Positions 25,870-35,763 are shown, counted from the first letter of the stretch. The stretch: 64,000 bases of DNA from Mycolicibacterium aurum (GCF_900637195.1 NZ_LR134356.1:1674001-1738000); one strand, 5' to 3'. The notes: generated by a model not told the origin, from the letters alone. Numbers and translations are program-made.

Positions 25870-27477
25870 GTGCGTGAAACCATCCAGCAGGTCCTGCGCG
25901 ACCGCGTGCACGACGACGGCGTCGCCGTCATCGGTGACGACCGGACGTGGACCTGGCGCGAGCACCTGGCCGAGGCCGCCGCGGAGGCCTCGGCGATGAT
26001 CGCACTGGCCGACCCGGCCCGACCGCTCCACGTCGGGGCCCTGCTGGGCAACACCCCCGCCATGCTGCGGTCCATGGCAGCCGCCGCACTCGGCGGCTAC
26101 GTGCTGTGCGGCGTCAACACCACTCGCCGCGGAGAAGGACTGCTGGCCGATATCCACCGCTCGGATTGTCAACTGCTGCTGATCGATTCAGAACACAGAC
26201 CGCTTCTCGACGGACTCGACCTCGCAGGCGTCACGGTGATCGATGTGGCGTCGCGCACCTACCTTGACGCGGTCGCCACCGCGGCGCCGCTGGTACCGCA
26301 TCGCGAGGTCGCCGCCACCGACCCCCTGATGCTGATCTTCACCTCGGGCACCAGCGGCAACCCGAAGGCCGTGCCGTTCGCGCATGTGATGGGCGTACTC
26401 AGTGGCAGCAGCCTGGTCCTTCAACTGGACGTCACGCCCGACGACGTGTGCTACCTGTCCATGCCGCTGTTCCACTCGAACGGGGTGGCGGCCGGCTGGG
26501 CGGTCGCCGTCTGCAGCGGCGCGGCGATGGTGCCCGCCAGATTCTCGCCGTCGCGCCTCCTGCCCGATATCCGACGCTACGGGGCCACCTACATGAACTA
26601 CGTCGGCAAACCGCTGGCGCTGGTGCTCGGCACGCCGGAGCTACCCGACGATGCCGACAACCCCCTGCGTGTCGCCTTCGGAAACGAGGCCGCCGACCGT
26701 GACATCGACGACTTCGCCCGCCGGTTCGGTTGCCGGGTGATGGACGGATTCGGGTCCAGCGAGTTCGCGGTCATCGTGGTCCGCGAAGACGGCTGCCCAC
26801 CAGGGTCCATCGGCAAGGGCTGGGAAGGTGTCGCGGTCTACCACTCCGACACCGTGACCGAATGCGCCACAGCGGTATTCGACGAGAGCGGCGCGTTGGC
26901 CAACTTCGATGAGGCAGTCGGTGAGCTGGTCAACACCACCGGGGGCGGTGCGTTCGGCGGCTACTACAACGATCCTGACGCCACCGAGGAGCGGATGCGC
27001 CACGGCATGTACTGGTCCGGAGACCTCGCCTACCGCGATGCCGAGGGCTGGATATACCTGGCGGGCCGCACCGCCGACTGGATGCGCGTCGACGGCGAGA
27101 ACCTGGCTGCCGCCCCCGTGGAACGCATCCTGCTGAGGTTGCCGCAGGTCAACCACGTCGCGGTGTACGCGGTGCCCGACGAACAGGTCGGCGATCAGGT
27201 CATGGCGGCCGTGGTCCTCAACGACGGAGCCGACCTCACCCCGGCCGAGTTCGAGGCTTTCCTTGCCGCGCAGCCCGATCTGTCGCCCAAGGCGTGGCCC
27301 CGCTATGTCCGGATCAACGCATCTTTACCGCAGACGGCGACCAACAAGATCCTCAAACGCGAACTCATCACAGCGGGGGTGACGGCCGCCGGGGGACAAC
27401 TATGGGAACGGCCCGACCGGCAGCGCTCGTACACAGTGGTGTCCGCGGTGCCGGTGTCCGACCGGGTGAGCCGGTGA
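25870..27477 (+). CDS. Fatty acid-CoA ligase (FadD-type ANL enzyme)
   Basis: 535 aa with a GTG start; GAGGAGG at 25857-25863 supports it. ANL motifs: the phosphate loop FTSGTSGNPKAV, then MDGFGSSE (A5-type), GWIYLAGRTADWMRVDGENL (hinge and A8), and a C-terminal catalytic Lys in TATNKILKREL. It would activate a carboxylic acid with ATP and CoA, feeding the acyl-CoA dehydrogenases encoded upstream. In cholesterol catabolism FadD17 and FadD19 do this for long side chains; this protein resembles that group in length and motifs, but I cannot assign the orthologue. Confidence 0.93.
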   Translation: MRETIQQVLRDRVHDDGVAVIGDDRTWTWREHLAEAAAEASAMIALADPARPLHVGALLGNTPAMLRSMAAAALGGYVLCGVNTTRRGEGLLADIHRSDCQLLLIDSEHRPLLDGLDLAGVTVIDVASRTYLDAVATAAPLVPHREVAATDPLMLIFTSGTSGNPKAVPFAHVMGVLSGSSLVLQLDVTPDDVCYLSMPLFHSNGVAAGWAVAVCSGAAMVPARFSPSRLLPDIRRYGATYMNYVGKPLALVLGTPELPDDADNPLRVAFGNEAADRDIDDFARRFGCRVMDGFGSSEFAVIVVREDGCPPGSIGKGWEGVAVYHSDTVTECATAVFDESGALANFDEAVGELVNTTGGGAFGGYYNDPDATEERMRHGMYWSGDLAYRDAEGWIYLAGRTADWMRVDGENLAAAPVERILLRLPQVNHVAVYAVPDEQVGDQVMAAVVLNDGADLTPAEFEAFLAAQPDLSPKAWPRYVRINASLPQTATNKILKRELITAGVTAAGGQLWERPDRQRSYTVVSAVPVSDRVSR

Positions 27478-28607
27478 AGACCAGGGGAGCGCTCCTGTGG
27501 GGCGTCGACGAGCCGTGGTCGGTCGACGAGATCGAGATCGACGATCCCCGCCGCGACGAGGTGACGGTGCGACTGGAGGCGGCCGGGCTGTGCCGCTCCG
27601 ATCATCACCTCACCACCGGCGCCCTGCCCGCCTCGGGCACACCGATCCTCGGCGGGCATGAAGGTGCGGGAGTCGTCGTCGCGGTCGGCGCCGACGTCGA
27701 CGACCTGGCGGTGGGTCAGCACGTGGTGCTGGCCTGCGTGCCGTCGTGTCGGCAGTGTTCGTGGTGCCAGGCAGGACACCCAAATCTGTGTGAGCGGGCC
27801 GGTTCGATGCACTCCGGCCGATCGATCAGCGATTCATCGTTCCGGATCCGCGCGAGGGGACGCGATGTGTCCGCCGTGTCGTTGCTCGGCGCGTTCTCGC
27901 CCTACGCCGTGGTGCACCGCGCCTCGGTGGTGCCCGTCGACGCCGCGGTGCCGTTCGAGGTCGCGTGCCTGCTCGGCTGCGCCGTCGCCACCGGGTGGGG
28001 TGCGGTGACGCGGTCTGCGCGTGTCCGGCCGGGCGACGACGTCGTCGTGATCGGCGCGGGCGGGGTCGGTATGAGCGCCGTTCTGGCTGCCGTCGTCGCG
28101 GGGGCGCGCCGCATCATCGTCGTCGAGCCGCTCGAATGGAAGAGGGACCGTGCCCTGAAATCGGGTGCGACACACGCATATCCGGACACCTCGACGGCCA
28201 TCATGGAGGTGGCTGCGCTCACCGGCGGCTTCATGGCCCACAGGGTCATCGTCGCGGTGGGGGAACCGCTCGGCAAGGACCTCGACAGCTGGATGATTCT
28301 CACCGGCAAGGGCGGCCGATGTGTGCTCGCATCGATCGCCGACACGCGCTCCTTCGACGTCACCGTCCATCTCGCCCTTCAGGTCCTGATGCAGAAACGG
28401 CTGCAGGGCATCGTCAACAGCGGCGGGGACCTTCGTCACGATGTCGCGCTGCTGGCTGCCATGTATCGGATGGGCAGGCTGGACCTCGATGGACTGGTCA
28501 CCAGGAGTTACCGGCTCGACGACATCAACGACGGCTTCCGCGACATGCTGGCAGGCAACGTTATTCGGGGTGTGATCCGCTACACCGAGGACGACTGGGC
28601 GCTGTGA
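27474..28607 (+). CDS. Zinc-dependent alcohol dehydrogenase (NDMA-dependent type)
   Basis: 377 aa from GTG 27474 (GTGA overlap). Catalytic zinc ligands are in AAGLCRSDHH and GGHEGAG. The structural-zinc Cys set is CVPSCRQCSWCQAGHPNLC. The Rossmann motif GAGGVGM follows. The unusually long segment after the structural zinc (GSMHSGRSISDSSF) is typical of mycobacterial NDMA-dependent alcohol dehydrogenases that keep a tightly bound cofactor. Last gene of the esterase operon. Its 3' end overlaps the convergent P450 gene by 28 bases. Confidence 0.9.
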   Translation: MKTRGALLWGVDEPWSVDEIEIDDPRRDEVTVRLEAAGLCRSDHHLTTGALPASGTPILGGHEGAGVVVAVGADVDDLAVGQHVVLACVPSCRQCSWCQAGHPNLCERAGSMHSGRSISDSSFRIRARGRDVSAVSLLGAFSPYAVVHRASVVPVDAAVPFEVACLLGCAVATGWGAVTRSARVRPGDDVVVIGAGGVGMSAVLAAVVAGARRIIVVEPLEWKRDRALKSGATHAYPDTSTAIMEVAALTGGFMAHRVIVAVGEPLGKDLDSWMILTGKGGRCVLASIADTRSFDVTVHLALQVLMQKRLQGIVNSGGDLRHDVALLAAMYRMGRLDLDGLVTRSYRLDDINDGFRDMLAGNVIRGVIRYTEDDWAL

Positions 28608-29839
28608 CGACCTCCGGAGTAGTCGACCGGCCAATGCTTGATGCCGTTGATCATGCTCGATCGCAGGCGCTCGGGAGGCCCGGTCGGCCGTAGATCGGGA
28701 AGGTGGTCGGCAATCGCGTTGAACATCAGGTCGATGGTCATCCTGGCCAAGCTGGCGCCGACGCAGTAGTGCGCCCCGGTGCCGCCGAACCCGAGGTGGG
28801 GGTTGGGGTGTCGCAGGATGTCGAAGGAGAAGGGGTTGTCGAAGACGTCTTCGTCGAAGTTCGCCGAGCGATAGAAGAGGACCAGCCGCTGGCCCTTGCT
28901 GATCTGGACGCCGCCGAGCTCGGTATCGGCCAGTGCGGTGCGCTGGAAGGCGTTGATCGGGGAGGCCCACCGGATGATCTCGTCGGCGGCGGTCTTCGGG
29001 CGCTGGGCCTTGAAGAGCTCCCACTGCTCGGGATGCTCGGTGAAGGCGATCATGCCCTGGGTGATCGACTGGCGCGTCGTCTCGTTGCCGGCAATCGTCA
29101 ACGTGACGACGAACATTCCGAACTCGGCCTCGGTGAGCCGGCCGTCGGCGTCGGCGTCCAGCAGTGTGCTCACGATGTCGTCGGAAGGCTTACCTGCCTT
29201 GTCAGCCGCCAATTGCATGGCATACCACATCAATTCGGCTGCCGAGCCGAGTGAGTCGTACTCGGCGAACTCCGGATCCTCGTCCCCGATCATCTGGTTG
29301 CTCCAGTCGAACAGCTTCTCCCGGTCCTCCTGCGGCACGCCCAGGAGACCAGCGATGGCCTGCAGCGGCAGTTCACGGGCCACATCGAGGACGAAGTCGC
29401 CGGTGGACGCCTCGGCGGCGCCCGCGGCGATGCGCTGAGCGCGTTCTCCCAGCTCGGCACGCAGCCGCTCCACCGCTCGCGCGGTGAAGCCGCGAGAGAT
29501 GATCTTGCGCAGCCGGGTGTGTTCGGGATCGTCCATCATGATCATCGACGCCCGCCCGGCTTCGATCTGACCACCGCCGCCGGTCACTTTGTACCGGGGT
29601 ACCACCGACTTCTCCGCCGAGGAGAACACGTCGCTGCGCAGCGAGACCTCCCGCACGTCGCGGTGCTTGCTCACCACCCAGAAGCCGCCGTCGCCGAAGC
29701 CGCCGACATCGGGGGCCTGAGCGTTCCACCAGATCGGCGCTGAACGGCGCAACTCGGCCAGCTCCTCCTCGGGCACCCGCTGGGCGTAGATGTCGGGATC
29801 GGTGAAGTCGAAACCGGGTGGCACAACGGGAGCGGGCAT
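28580..29839 (-). CDS. cyp125: Cytochrome P450, CYP125 family (steroid C26/C27 hydroxylase)
   Basis: 419 aa; TTGGAGG precedes the ATG. The protein follows the Mycobacterium tuberculosis CYP125A1 sequence as I remember it almost throughout: PPGFDFTDPDIYAQRVP near the N terminus, APIWWNAQ, SRGFTARAV, AGNETTRQSITQGM (I-helix, 250-), ExxR at 287-290, and the heme motif FGGTGAHYCVG with Cys359. CYP125 enzymes oxidise the terminal methyl of cholesterol and cholestenone to the acid, starting side-chain degradation. In the known igr locus cyp125 is directly beside the ACAD/hydratase/aldolase genes; here it lies 7 kb away on the other strand, downstream of an ALDH and a crotonase. It is probably a paralogue or an alternative sterol P450. 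Confidence 0.93.
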   Translation of the reverse strand: MPAPVVPPGFDFTDPDIYAQRVPEEELAELRRSAPIWWNAQAPDVGGFGDGGFWVVSKHRDVREVSLRSDVFSSAEKSVVPRYKVTGGGGQIEAGRASMIMMDDPEHTRLRKIISRGFTARAVERLRAELGERAQRIAAGAAEASTGDFVLDVARELPLQAIAGLLGVPQEDREKLFDWSNQMIGDEDPEFAEYDSLGSAAELMWYAMQLAADKAGKPSDDIVSTLLDADADGRLTEAEFGMFVVTLTIAGNETTRQSITQGMIAFTEHPEQWELFKAQRPKTAADEIIRWASPINAFQRTALADTELGGVQISKGQRLVLFYRSANFDEDVFDNPFSFDILRHPNPHLGFGGTGAHYCVGASLARMTIDLMFNAIADHLPDLRPTGPPERLRSSMINGIKHWPVDYSGGRHSAQSSSV

Positions 29840-29934
29840 GTCGGCACCTCCAAGGCTGCTCCGCTCAGCAATACCTCACGCCGGTCGCCGCACGTGGCGA
29901 TATGGCCAGAATGCCGTCGGGTGCCGGTGCCGCC

Positions 29935-30675
29935 TCAGTGCCCGGGAGTGTGCAACCGGCGCAGCGAACCCAGTACCAGCCGATCGCTGGCCAACTCGTA
30001 GGCCTGTCGCTCCGACAGGGACTCCACCGAGCGCAGCATCGCCCTGATCTCGGTGTGGACCCGCGGCTGAGCGGCCAATAGTGCCGCGATCTTGTCGTCG
30101 ACCGCCGCGTCGAGCGCGTCGACGTCCTCGGTGACCTCGTTGAGCAGACCGATCCGAACCGCCTCGTCACCGGATACCGGCATCCCGCTGGCCGTCAGCC
30201 AGAATGCCGCCCGGCGGCCCACCATGTGCGGCAGCCACGCCAACACCAGCGCGGGAGCCAGGTTGATGCGCACCTCAGGAAAGCTCAGCCGGGCCGCGCG
30301 GGTGGCCACGGCGACGTCGCACAGCGCGGCCAGGCCGACACCGAAACCTGCTGCGTCGCCGTGCACCCGGGCCACGGTCACGAGGCTGGTGGATGCCAGT
30401 GCGTCGTTGACCGCCACCAGGCGGCGGACTTCGCCGGGAAGGTCGTCCGGCGTCGCGGCCGTGCGTTCGCGGCCCATGCAGAATTGGTCACCGGCCCCGG
30501 ACAGCACCAGGACGTGCACACCATCGGGCGGGTTGGTCAATACGCCCGCCAGCGCATCGCACATCGCCATCGTCATCAGGTTGCCGTCCGGGCTGTCGAG
30601 CCGTGCGTTGAGCACCGCGCCGTCCCGCTCGAAGTGCAGCCCGGGGGCCGTCGAGATCTGCTGCGTCGCAGTCAT
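29935..30675 (-). CDS. Enoyl-CoA hydratase/isomerase (crotonase family)
   Basis: 246 aa from ATG 30675, which is one base after the ALDH stop; the frame stays open upstream but that region is ALDH coding. Crotonase features are SGAGDQFCMGRERT (oxyanion region), HGDAAGFGVGLAALCDVAVAT, and FPEVRINLAPAL. The catalytic Glu expected after the second motif is present in FPEV. It could hydrate or isomerise an unsaturated acyl-CoA. It sits in the same minus-strand run as the ALDH and CYP125 genes. Weak similarity over the first 30 residues leaves the substrate open. Confidence 0.88.
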   Translation of the reverse strand: MTATQQISTAPGLHFERDGAVLNARLDSPDGNLMTMAMCDALAGVLTNPPDGVHVLVLSGAGDQFCMGRERTAATPDDLPGEVRRLVAVNDALASTSLVTVARVHGDAAGFGVGLAALCDVAVATRAARLSFPEVRINLAPALVLAWLPHMVGRRAAFWLTASGMPVSGDEAVRIGLLNEVTEDVDALDAAVDDKIAALLAAQPRVHTEIRAMLRSVESLSERQAYELASDRLVLGSLRRLHTPGH

Positions 30676-30676
30676 A

Positions 30677-32218
30677 TCAGTTGAGCCTTTCCAGGGCGAT
30701 GCCGCCGTACCAGTCGACGTCGTCGGGTGCCGTGCGCACGGTGACCGCCCGCACGTGGGTGAAATCGTTGAACGACTCGGTGCCACCCTCGCGGCCGTGG
30801 CCGCTCTCGCGCACCCCGCCCCAGGGCGAGCAGGGATCGAGCCGGTGATGGTCGTTGACCCAGACGATGCCCTGTTCCAGTTTCGAGGCGACTCTGTGCG
30901 CGCGCGCCACGTCACGGGTCCAGATCGACGACCCGAGGCCATACGGGCTGTCGTTGGCGATCGAGATGGCGTCCTGCTCGTCGCGGAACGGAATCACCAC
31001 CAGCACGGGGCCGAAGATCTCTTCGCGGGCGACCCTCATCTGATTGTTGACATCCGAAAGGACGGTCGGCGCAATGAAGTAACCGTCGAGGCCGGGAACC
31101 TCGACGGCCTTGCCGCCGGTGGCCAACGTCGCCCCCTCGGAAACGCCGATGTCGACATAGTTCAGGATGCGCTGGCGCGCGCGTTCCGAGATCACCGGAC
31201 CGAGCTGTGTTCCGGCCTCGCTGGGGTCACCGATCTTGATGCTCTCGGCCTGGGCGACGAGACCGGCGACGAAATCGTCGTACACACTCTCCTGCACCAG
31301 GATCCGGGTGCCGGCGATGCACGTCTGGCCTGCACCGACGAATCCGCCGAAGGCCGCGCCTCGTGACGACACCTCGGGGGCAATATCGTCGAACACCAGA
31401 ACCGGTGTCTTGCCGCCCAATTCGACCGTCGACTTCGCGAATCGTGAGGCGGTGGCCACCGAGATGATGCGGCCGACCTCCGTGCCGCCGGTGAACACCA
31501 CCTTGTCGACGAGCGGGTGCTCGGCCAGCCCTGCGCCGGTGACGGGCCCCAATCCTGGAATGACGTTGAACACCCCGGGCGGAATGCCGGCCTCCAGCGC
31601 GAGCGCGCCGATCAACAGCGCCGTCAGCGGCGTCTGCTCAGACGGTTTGAGCACCACACTGTTTCCGGTGGCCAGCGCCGGGGCCACGCTCTTCGAGGCG
31701 ATCATCAGCGGATGATTGAACGACGACAGGGTGGCCACCACGCCGAGCGGGAACCGCGACGTGTAGGAGTGGTACTGGCCCGACATCGGCACCACCGAGT
31801 CCCGGCCGGCCAGCAGCAGCGCCGCGTTGTACCGGTACCACTCCGGAAGCCGGGTGATCTGCGCCTTGGTCTCGGTGATGGGCCTGCCGTTGTTGACCGT
31901 CTCCAGCCGGTACAGCTTGTCCATGTCCCGCTCCAGCAGATCCCCGAATCGGTTGAGGATGCGGGACCGTTGGTGGATCGGCATCTGCGACCACACACCG
32001 GAGGTGAAGGCGTTGCGCGCGGACACCACGGCGTCGTCGGTGTCCTCGATGCTGGCGCTGTGGCAGCGGGCGAACACCCGCGCCGTCGCAGGATTGATCA
32101 GCTCGAGGATCTCGCCGCGGCCGGGCCGGTGCTCGCCATCGATGAGCAGCGGCTGCGCATGCTCGCCGTTGACAGCTCCGTTGGTGGTCGCGGAAGAGGT
32201 CATGACCGGTTCAGACAT
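30677..32218 (-). CDS. NAD(P)-dependent aldehyde dehydrogenase
   Basis: 513 aa. Complete ALDH: SSFNHPLMIASKSVAPALA (cofactor Asn), VFTGGTEVGR, catalytic Glu in VELGGK and nucleophile Cys in GQTCIAGTR, and EIFGPVLVVIPF. It oxidises an aldehyde to the acid, which fits a step after a P450 or alcohol dehydrogenase. It begins 27 bases after the ABC ATPase stop and runs directly into the crotonase gene. This links the importer operon to the lipid-oxidation genes in one minus-strand transcription run. Confidence 0.93.
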   Translation of the reverse strand: MSEPVMTSSATTNGAVNGEHAQPLLIDGEHRPGRGEILELINPATARVFARCHSASIEDTDDAVVSARNAFTSGVWSQMPIHQRSRILNRFGDLLERDMDKLYRLETVNNGRPITETKAQITRLPEWYRYNAALLLAGRDSVVPMSGQYHSYTSRFPLGVVATLSSFNHPLMIASKSVAPALATGNSVVLKPSEQTPLTALLIGALALEAGIPPGVFNVIPGLGPVTGAGLAEHPLVDKVVFTGGTEVGRIISVATASRFAKSTVELGGKTPVLVFDDIAPEVSSRGAAFGGFVGAGQTCIAGTRILVQESVYDDFVAGLVAQAESIKIGDPSEAGTQLGPVISERARQRILNYVDIGVSEGATLATGGKAVEVPGLDGYFIAPTVLSDVNNQMRVAREEIFGPVLVVIPFRDEQDAISIANDSPYGLGSSIWTRDVARAHRVASKLEQGIVWVNDHHRLDPCSPWGGVRESGHGREGGTESFNDFTHVRAVTVRTAPDDVDWYGGIALERLN

Positions 32219-32245
32219 TCGGATTCTTTCTGGTCTGGCAGGTGA

Positions 32246-33013
32246 TCAGGCGCCGGCCGGAGTGGCGGCGCGCTGGCGTGAACTGGCTTCGAGGTCTTCG
32301 AATCGGCGCAGGATCGACGACTCCAGGACGGCCACCTCGGTGTTGGACGCCTTGCGGGGGCGGGGAAGGTCGACAGCGATGTCCTCGTGAATCGTCCCGC
32401 CGGGGGCCAACATCAGGATGCGGTCGGACAGTTCGGCGGCTTCCTTGACGTCGTGGGTGACGAAGACGACCGTCTTGCGGGTCTGGGCCCACAGTTCTTG
32501 GAGGTGCTCGCGCAGGCCCCGTGCGGTGATCGCATCGAGGTGGCTGAACGGCTCGTCCATCAGCAGGACATCGGGCTCGATGGACAGGGCGCGGGCGATG
32601 CCGATGCGCTGCTGCTGACCGCCCGAGAGTTGACCGGGCCACTTCTTCTCGGCATGCCCGAGCCCGACTCGCTTGAGCGCCTCGCGGACGCGTTCCTTGG
32701 CGGCGTCGTCGCGCACCGGTTGGACGTACATCAGGTTGTCGAAGATCGACCGCCAGGGCAGCAGCCGCGGCTCCTGGAACACATACGCCAGCTTCGCCGG
32801 CTTACCCGACTGCCCGATGGTGACGGTTCCCGAGGTGGCGGACTCGATTCCGGCGATGATGTTGAGCAGCGTAGTTTTGCCGCAGCCCGACGGTCCGACC
32901 AGAGAGACGAAGGACTGGTCGGCGATCTCGAATCCGATGTTGTCGATGACGGTCTGCGGGCCGGTGGGTGTTCCGAACACCTTGACCAGGTTGGTGACAG
33001 TGACGTTGGCCAT
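32246..33013 (-). CDS. ABC importer ATPase, NitT/TauT/SsuB type
   Basis: 255 aa. Walker A GPSGCGKTTLL, signature LSGGQQQRIGIARAL, Walker B VLLMDEPF, and switch His in FVTHDVKEA. The short Q-loop variant FQEPRLLPWR is typical of nitrate/taurine/sulfonate importer ATPases. It is the fourth transporter gene after the binding protein and two permeases. It energises uptake through the two adjacent permeases. Confidence 0.94.
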   Translation of the reverse strand: MANVTVTNLVKVFGTPTGPQTVIDNIGFEIADQSFVSLVGPSGCGKTTLLNIIAGIESATSGTVTIGQSGKPAKLAYVFQEPRLLPWRSIFDNLMYVQPVRDDAAKERVREALKRVGLGHAEKKWPGQLSGGQQQRIGIARALSIEPDVLLMDEPFSHLDAITARGLREHLQELWAQTRKTVVFVTHDVKEAAELSDRILMLAPGGTIHEDIAVDLPRPRKASNTEVAVLESSILRRFEDLEASSRQRAATPAGA

Positions 33014-33039
33014 GAAATCTCCTTGGGATGAAGCGGGAT

Positions 33040-33885
33040 CTACGCGGCGGCGGCCGCTGTGGGTTCTCCGGGAACGGATTCACCGTCGCGCCACCGGAAG
33101 GCCCGTCGGGACAACCGCTCAAGCAGAACGCGGTCGGTGAGGACCATGAAGAGGATGAAGAAGGCGATCCATGCGACGAAGCCGGGCAGCTGGTTCGCGT
33201 CGTACCAGTAGCGGGCCCGATGTCCGACGCCGTCGGCGGAGCCGAACCACTCCGACAGCAGGAGGCCGTTCCACCCTGACATCACCCCGAACCGGATACC
33301 GGCGACTGCGTATCCCGTGATGGCGGGCAGTACGGCATGTCGAAGCCGCCGCGACGGAGGTACGTCATAGGACTGCGACATGTCCAACAGGGCCGGCGGC
33401 ACCGAGCGGGCGCCGGCGGCGACGTTGACCACGACGAAGGGAACCGCGGACAGGATGACGGTGACGATCGGCGCGGTATCGGCGAAGCCGAACCACATGG
33501 CGCACAACAGGGCCCAGATGACTGCCGGGATCGCCAACCCGACCAGGTTCACGTCGCCGAACAGGTCGTCGAAGATCCGGAAGGATCCGATGGCGAGACC
33601 GATGGCGATACCCAGGACGATCGAGATCAGCATGCCGATCGCGAAACGCTGCATGCTGATCGCGAAGTTGTAGAAGAACTCGCCGCGTTCGATCTCGGCC
33701 ATCGCGGCCTTGACCACCGGCCCCGGGCCGGGGATGCGGTCGCCGAATGTGCCGGCGAGCTGCCACAAGACCAGGAACAGCACTGCGGCGGCGGCACCGG
33801 CGCCCACGGGCCCGGTCAGCCACTTGGGCCCGGAAGAACCTTTGGCGGTCACCGTGTCGTCACGGTCTTTCACGGGTGCGCTCAT
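33040..33885 (-). CDS. ABC importer permease 2 (BPD type, SsuC/TauC-like)
   Basis: 281 aa if started at ATG 33885, preceded by a GAGGGGG ribosome site; an ATG 24 bases further upstream lies inside the other permease gene. Six predicted membrane helices. The coupling loop resembles the EAA motif (MSQSYDVPPSRRLRHAVLPAITG), as in binding-protein-dependent permeases. The two permeases probably form a heterodimer. A single base separates it from the upstream gene. Confidence 0.91.
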   Translation of the reverse strand: MSAPVKDRDDTVTAKGSSGPKWLTGPVGAGAAAAVLFLVLWQLAGTFGDRIPGPGPVVKAAMAEIERGEFFYNFAISMQRFAIGMLISIVLGIAIGLAIGSFRIFDDLFGDVNLVGLAIPAVIWALLCAMWFGFADTAPIVTVILSAVPFVVVNVAAGARSVPPALLDMSQSYDVPPSRRLRHAVLPAITGYAVAGIRFGVMSGWNGLLLSEWFGSADGVGHRARYWYDANQLPGFVAWIAFFILFMVLTDRVLLERLSRRAFRWRDGESVPGEPTAAAAA

Positions 33886-33886
33886 G

Positions 33887-34723
33887 TCAGCGGCCCCCTC
33901 TCCATGCAAAGAACCGTTGTTCCAACTGGGCCAGGAAGACTCGCTCGATCAACAGGATGAAGATCACGAAGAATCCCGTCCAGGCAAGGACGCCGGAAAT
34001 CGAAAACTCTTGAAAGGACTGACGAATCATGAAGCCGATGCCATTGCGGCCGCCGAACACCTCGGTGAGCGCCTCGACCTTCCACGCCATCGCGAAGCCG
34101 TACCGCAACGCCGCGAACAGGAACGGCATCACCGAGGGCAGGAAGACCGACTTGAGGACATCGCCGCGCCCGAGCCCGTAGACCGTGCTCATGTCGACCA
34201 GGCGGCGGTCGACTTCTTCGACGCCCTGTGCGACGTTGAGCGCCACGTAGGGCAGTGCGACGAAGGCGACGACCACGACGGGCCCGACAGCCCCGATCCC
34301 GAACAGGATCAAGGCGAACACTGCGAAGGCCAGGCCGGGAACGTTGCCCAGGACCAGAAGTGGCTGCTGCCAGAAGTACTTCCAGTACTTGACGCGTCCC
34401 ATCAGCAGGCCCAGGGGCACCCCGAACACTGTTCCGATGGCGAAGCCGAGCGCGATCTTGACGATGCTGGCGCCGAACTGCACGAATGCGGTGCCATCGG
34501 AGGCCAGGTGCCACATCTCGGCACCCACCGTCCACGGTGCCGGCAGGACGTACTCGGTGAACAGCACCAGCGAGCAGAGCGACCACACTGCCACCAGCAG
34601 GGCGTAACCGATGAGATGCAGTCCGAAGCGGCGCGCGGATGCGGCCACCGGGCGGGCGGGCGCCGCCCCCGTTTCCGGGGAGGCGCTCACCTCGTCAGCG
34701 GAGTGGTTGGCGGTCACCGTCAC
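33887..34723 (-). CDS. ABC importer permease 1 (BPD type)
   Basis: 278 aa, with GTG start overlapping the binding-protein stop (GTGA). Six predicted membrane helices and the EAA-like loop (MSTVYGLGRGDVLKSVFLPS) before the penultimate helix. It is similar in layout to permease 2 but clearly divergent, consistent with a heterodimeric channel. N-terminal 45 residues are polar and Ala/Pro-rich. Confidence 0.91.
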   Translation of the reverse strand: MTVTANHSADEVSASPETGAAPARPVAASARRFGLHLIGYALLVAVWSLCSLVLFTEYVLPAPWTVGAEMWHLASDGTAFVQFGASIVKIALGFAIGTVFGVPLGLLMGRVKYWKYFWQQPLLVLGNVPGLAFAVFALILFGIGAVGPVVVVAFVALPYVALNVAQGVEEVDRRLVDMSTVYGLGRGDVLKSVFLPSVMPFLFAALRYGFAMAWKVEALTEVFGGRNGIGFMIRQSFQEFSISGVLAWTGFFVIFILLIERVFLAQLEQRFFAWRGGR

Positions 34724-35763
34724 GACTGGCCACCCTGCTCAGATGGACGGAACTTCGGCTGTGCCTGCTCTTCGGCCATGAAACCGGTCTCCTTGAGGAA
34801 CGGGAAGATCTGCGATTCGCCGTCGGCCCAGGCCTGGTCGAATCGGACGTCCCGCACGAACCAGTCGTGATCGCCGATGTAGTCCTGCACGAAGGCGACG
34901 TCCTCGGGTGCCTCGACCGCGAAGTGCTGCGGGTAGGTCTCGATGATCGTGGCTTTGTTGGCTTCCCACTCCGAGAGGCCCCGCTGCCAGACGTCGAGGA
35001 AGAACTCGACCTTGTCAGGGTTCTCCTGGGCCCATTCGTTGCCGGCCAGGAAGACGTTGATCATCGGGCCTTCGTGCTCCGGTACGACCAGCTCGGAGTA
35101 CATGTCCGAGGAGGCCTTGCCGTCGTAGAGCACCTTCAGCTCTCCGCTGCGAAGTCCCGGTGCGGCGAACTCGGGCAAGCACAGGCAGGCCGCAACCTCA
35201 CCCTTCTCGACGAGGTCTGCCTGCTGCTGCGGGTCGGACACGATGAGGTTGTAATCGCCGCCGCCGGTGCGGAAGTCGACATCATGCATCTTCTTCGCGT
35301 ACGCACCCCACACCAAGGTGGCGGACACGGCGGTGTACGCCGAGATGTCTTGACCCTTGAGATCAGCCAGTGTCTGGGCGGGGTTGTCCGCGCGGGTGAT
35401 GATCACACTGCGATCGAGGTTGTACTTGCCGATGATGACGGTGTCGCGGCCGGTTTCCTCTTCGATCACCGGTACCTCATAGGAGGCGGAGGACACGATG
35501 TCGGCATGTCCGCCGGCGAACACCCCGAACTCGTCCCAGGTGGACGAAGCCTCGATCGTGATGCCGGACTCCTTCTCCATCTCGGAGAGGATGCCCTGTT
35601 CGGTGATGTAGTCCCACACCGGATCCGGGGCGAACGTGAACCTGATGGTTCCGCCTTCGCCACTGCCCCCACCGGAGTCCGGTCGGGAAACGCATCCGGA
35701 CATCGCCACTGCAGTTGTGGCGGCCAGTAGCGCGGCCGTCAATCGGCGTCCCAGACCATTCAC
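34720..35763 (-). CDS. ABC substrate-binding lipoprotein, NitT/TauT type
   Basis: 347 aa. GTG 35763 has GAAGGGAA nine bases upstream and overlaps the regulator stop. A signal peptide ends in the lipobox AMSGC (Cys near residue 23), so it is membrane-anchored on the outer face. The domain (TIRFTFAPDPVWDYITEQG, ADIVSSASYEVPVIEEETG, SDPQQQADLVEKGEVAACL) belongs to the NMT1/SsuA-like family, which binds sulfonates, nitrate, pyrimidine precursors or aromatic acids. The ligand cannot be read from sequence. Confidence 0.92.
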   Translation of the reverse strand: MNGLGRRLTAALLAATTAVAMSGCVSRPDSGGGSGEGGTIRFTFAPDPVWDYITEQGILSEMEKESGITIEASSTWDEFGVFAGGHADIVSSASYEVPVIEEETGRDTVIIGKYNLDRSVIITRADNPAQTLADLKGQDISAYTAVSATLVWGAYAKKMHDVDFRTGGGDYNLIVSDPQQQADLVEKGEVAACLCLPEFAAPGLRSGELKVLYDGKASSDMYSELVVPEHEGPMINVFLAGNEWAQENPDKVEFFLDVWQRGLSEWEANKATIIETYPQHFAVEAPEDVAFVQDYIGDHDWFVRDVRFDQAWADGESQIFPFLKETGFMAEEQAQPKFRPSEQGGQS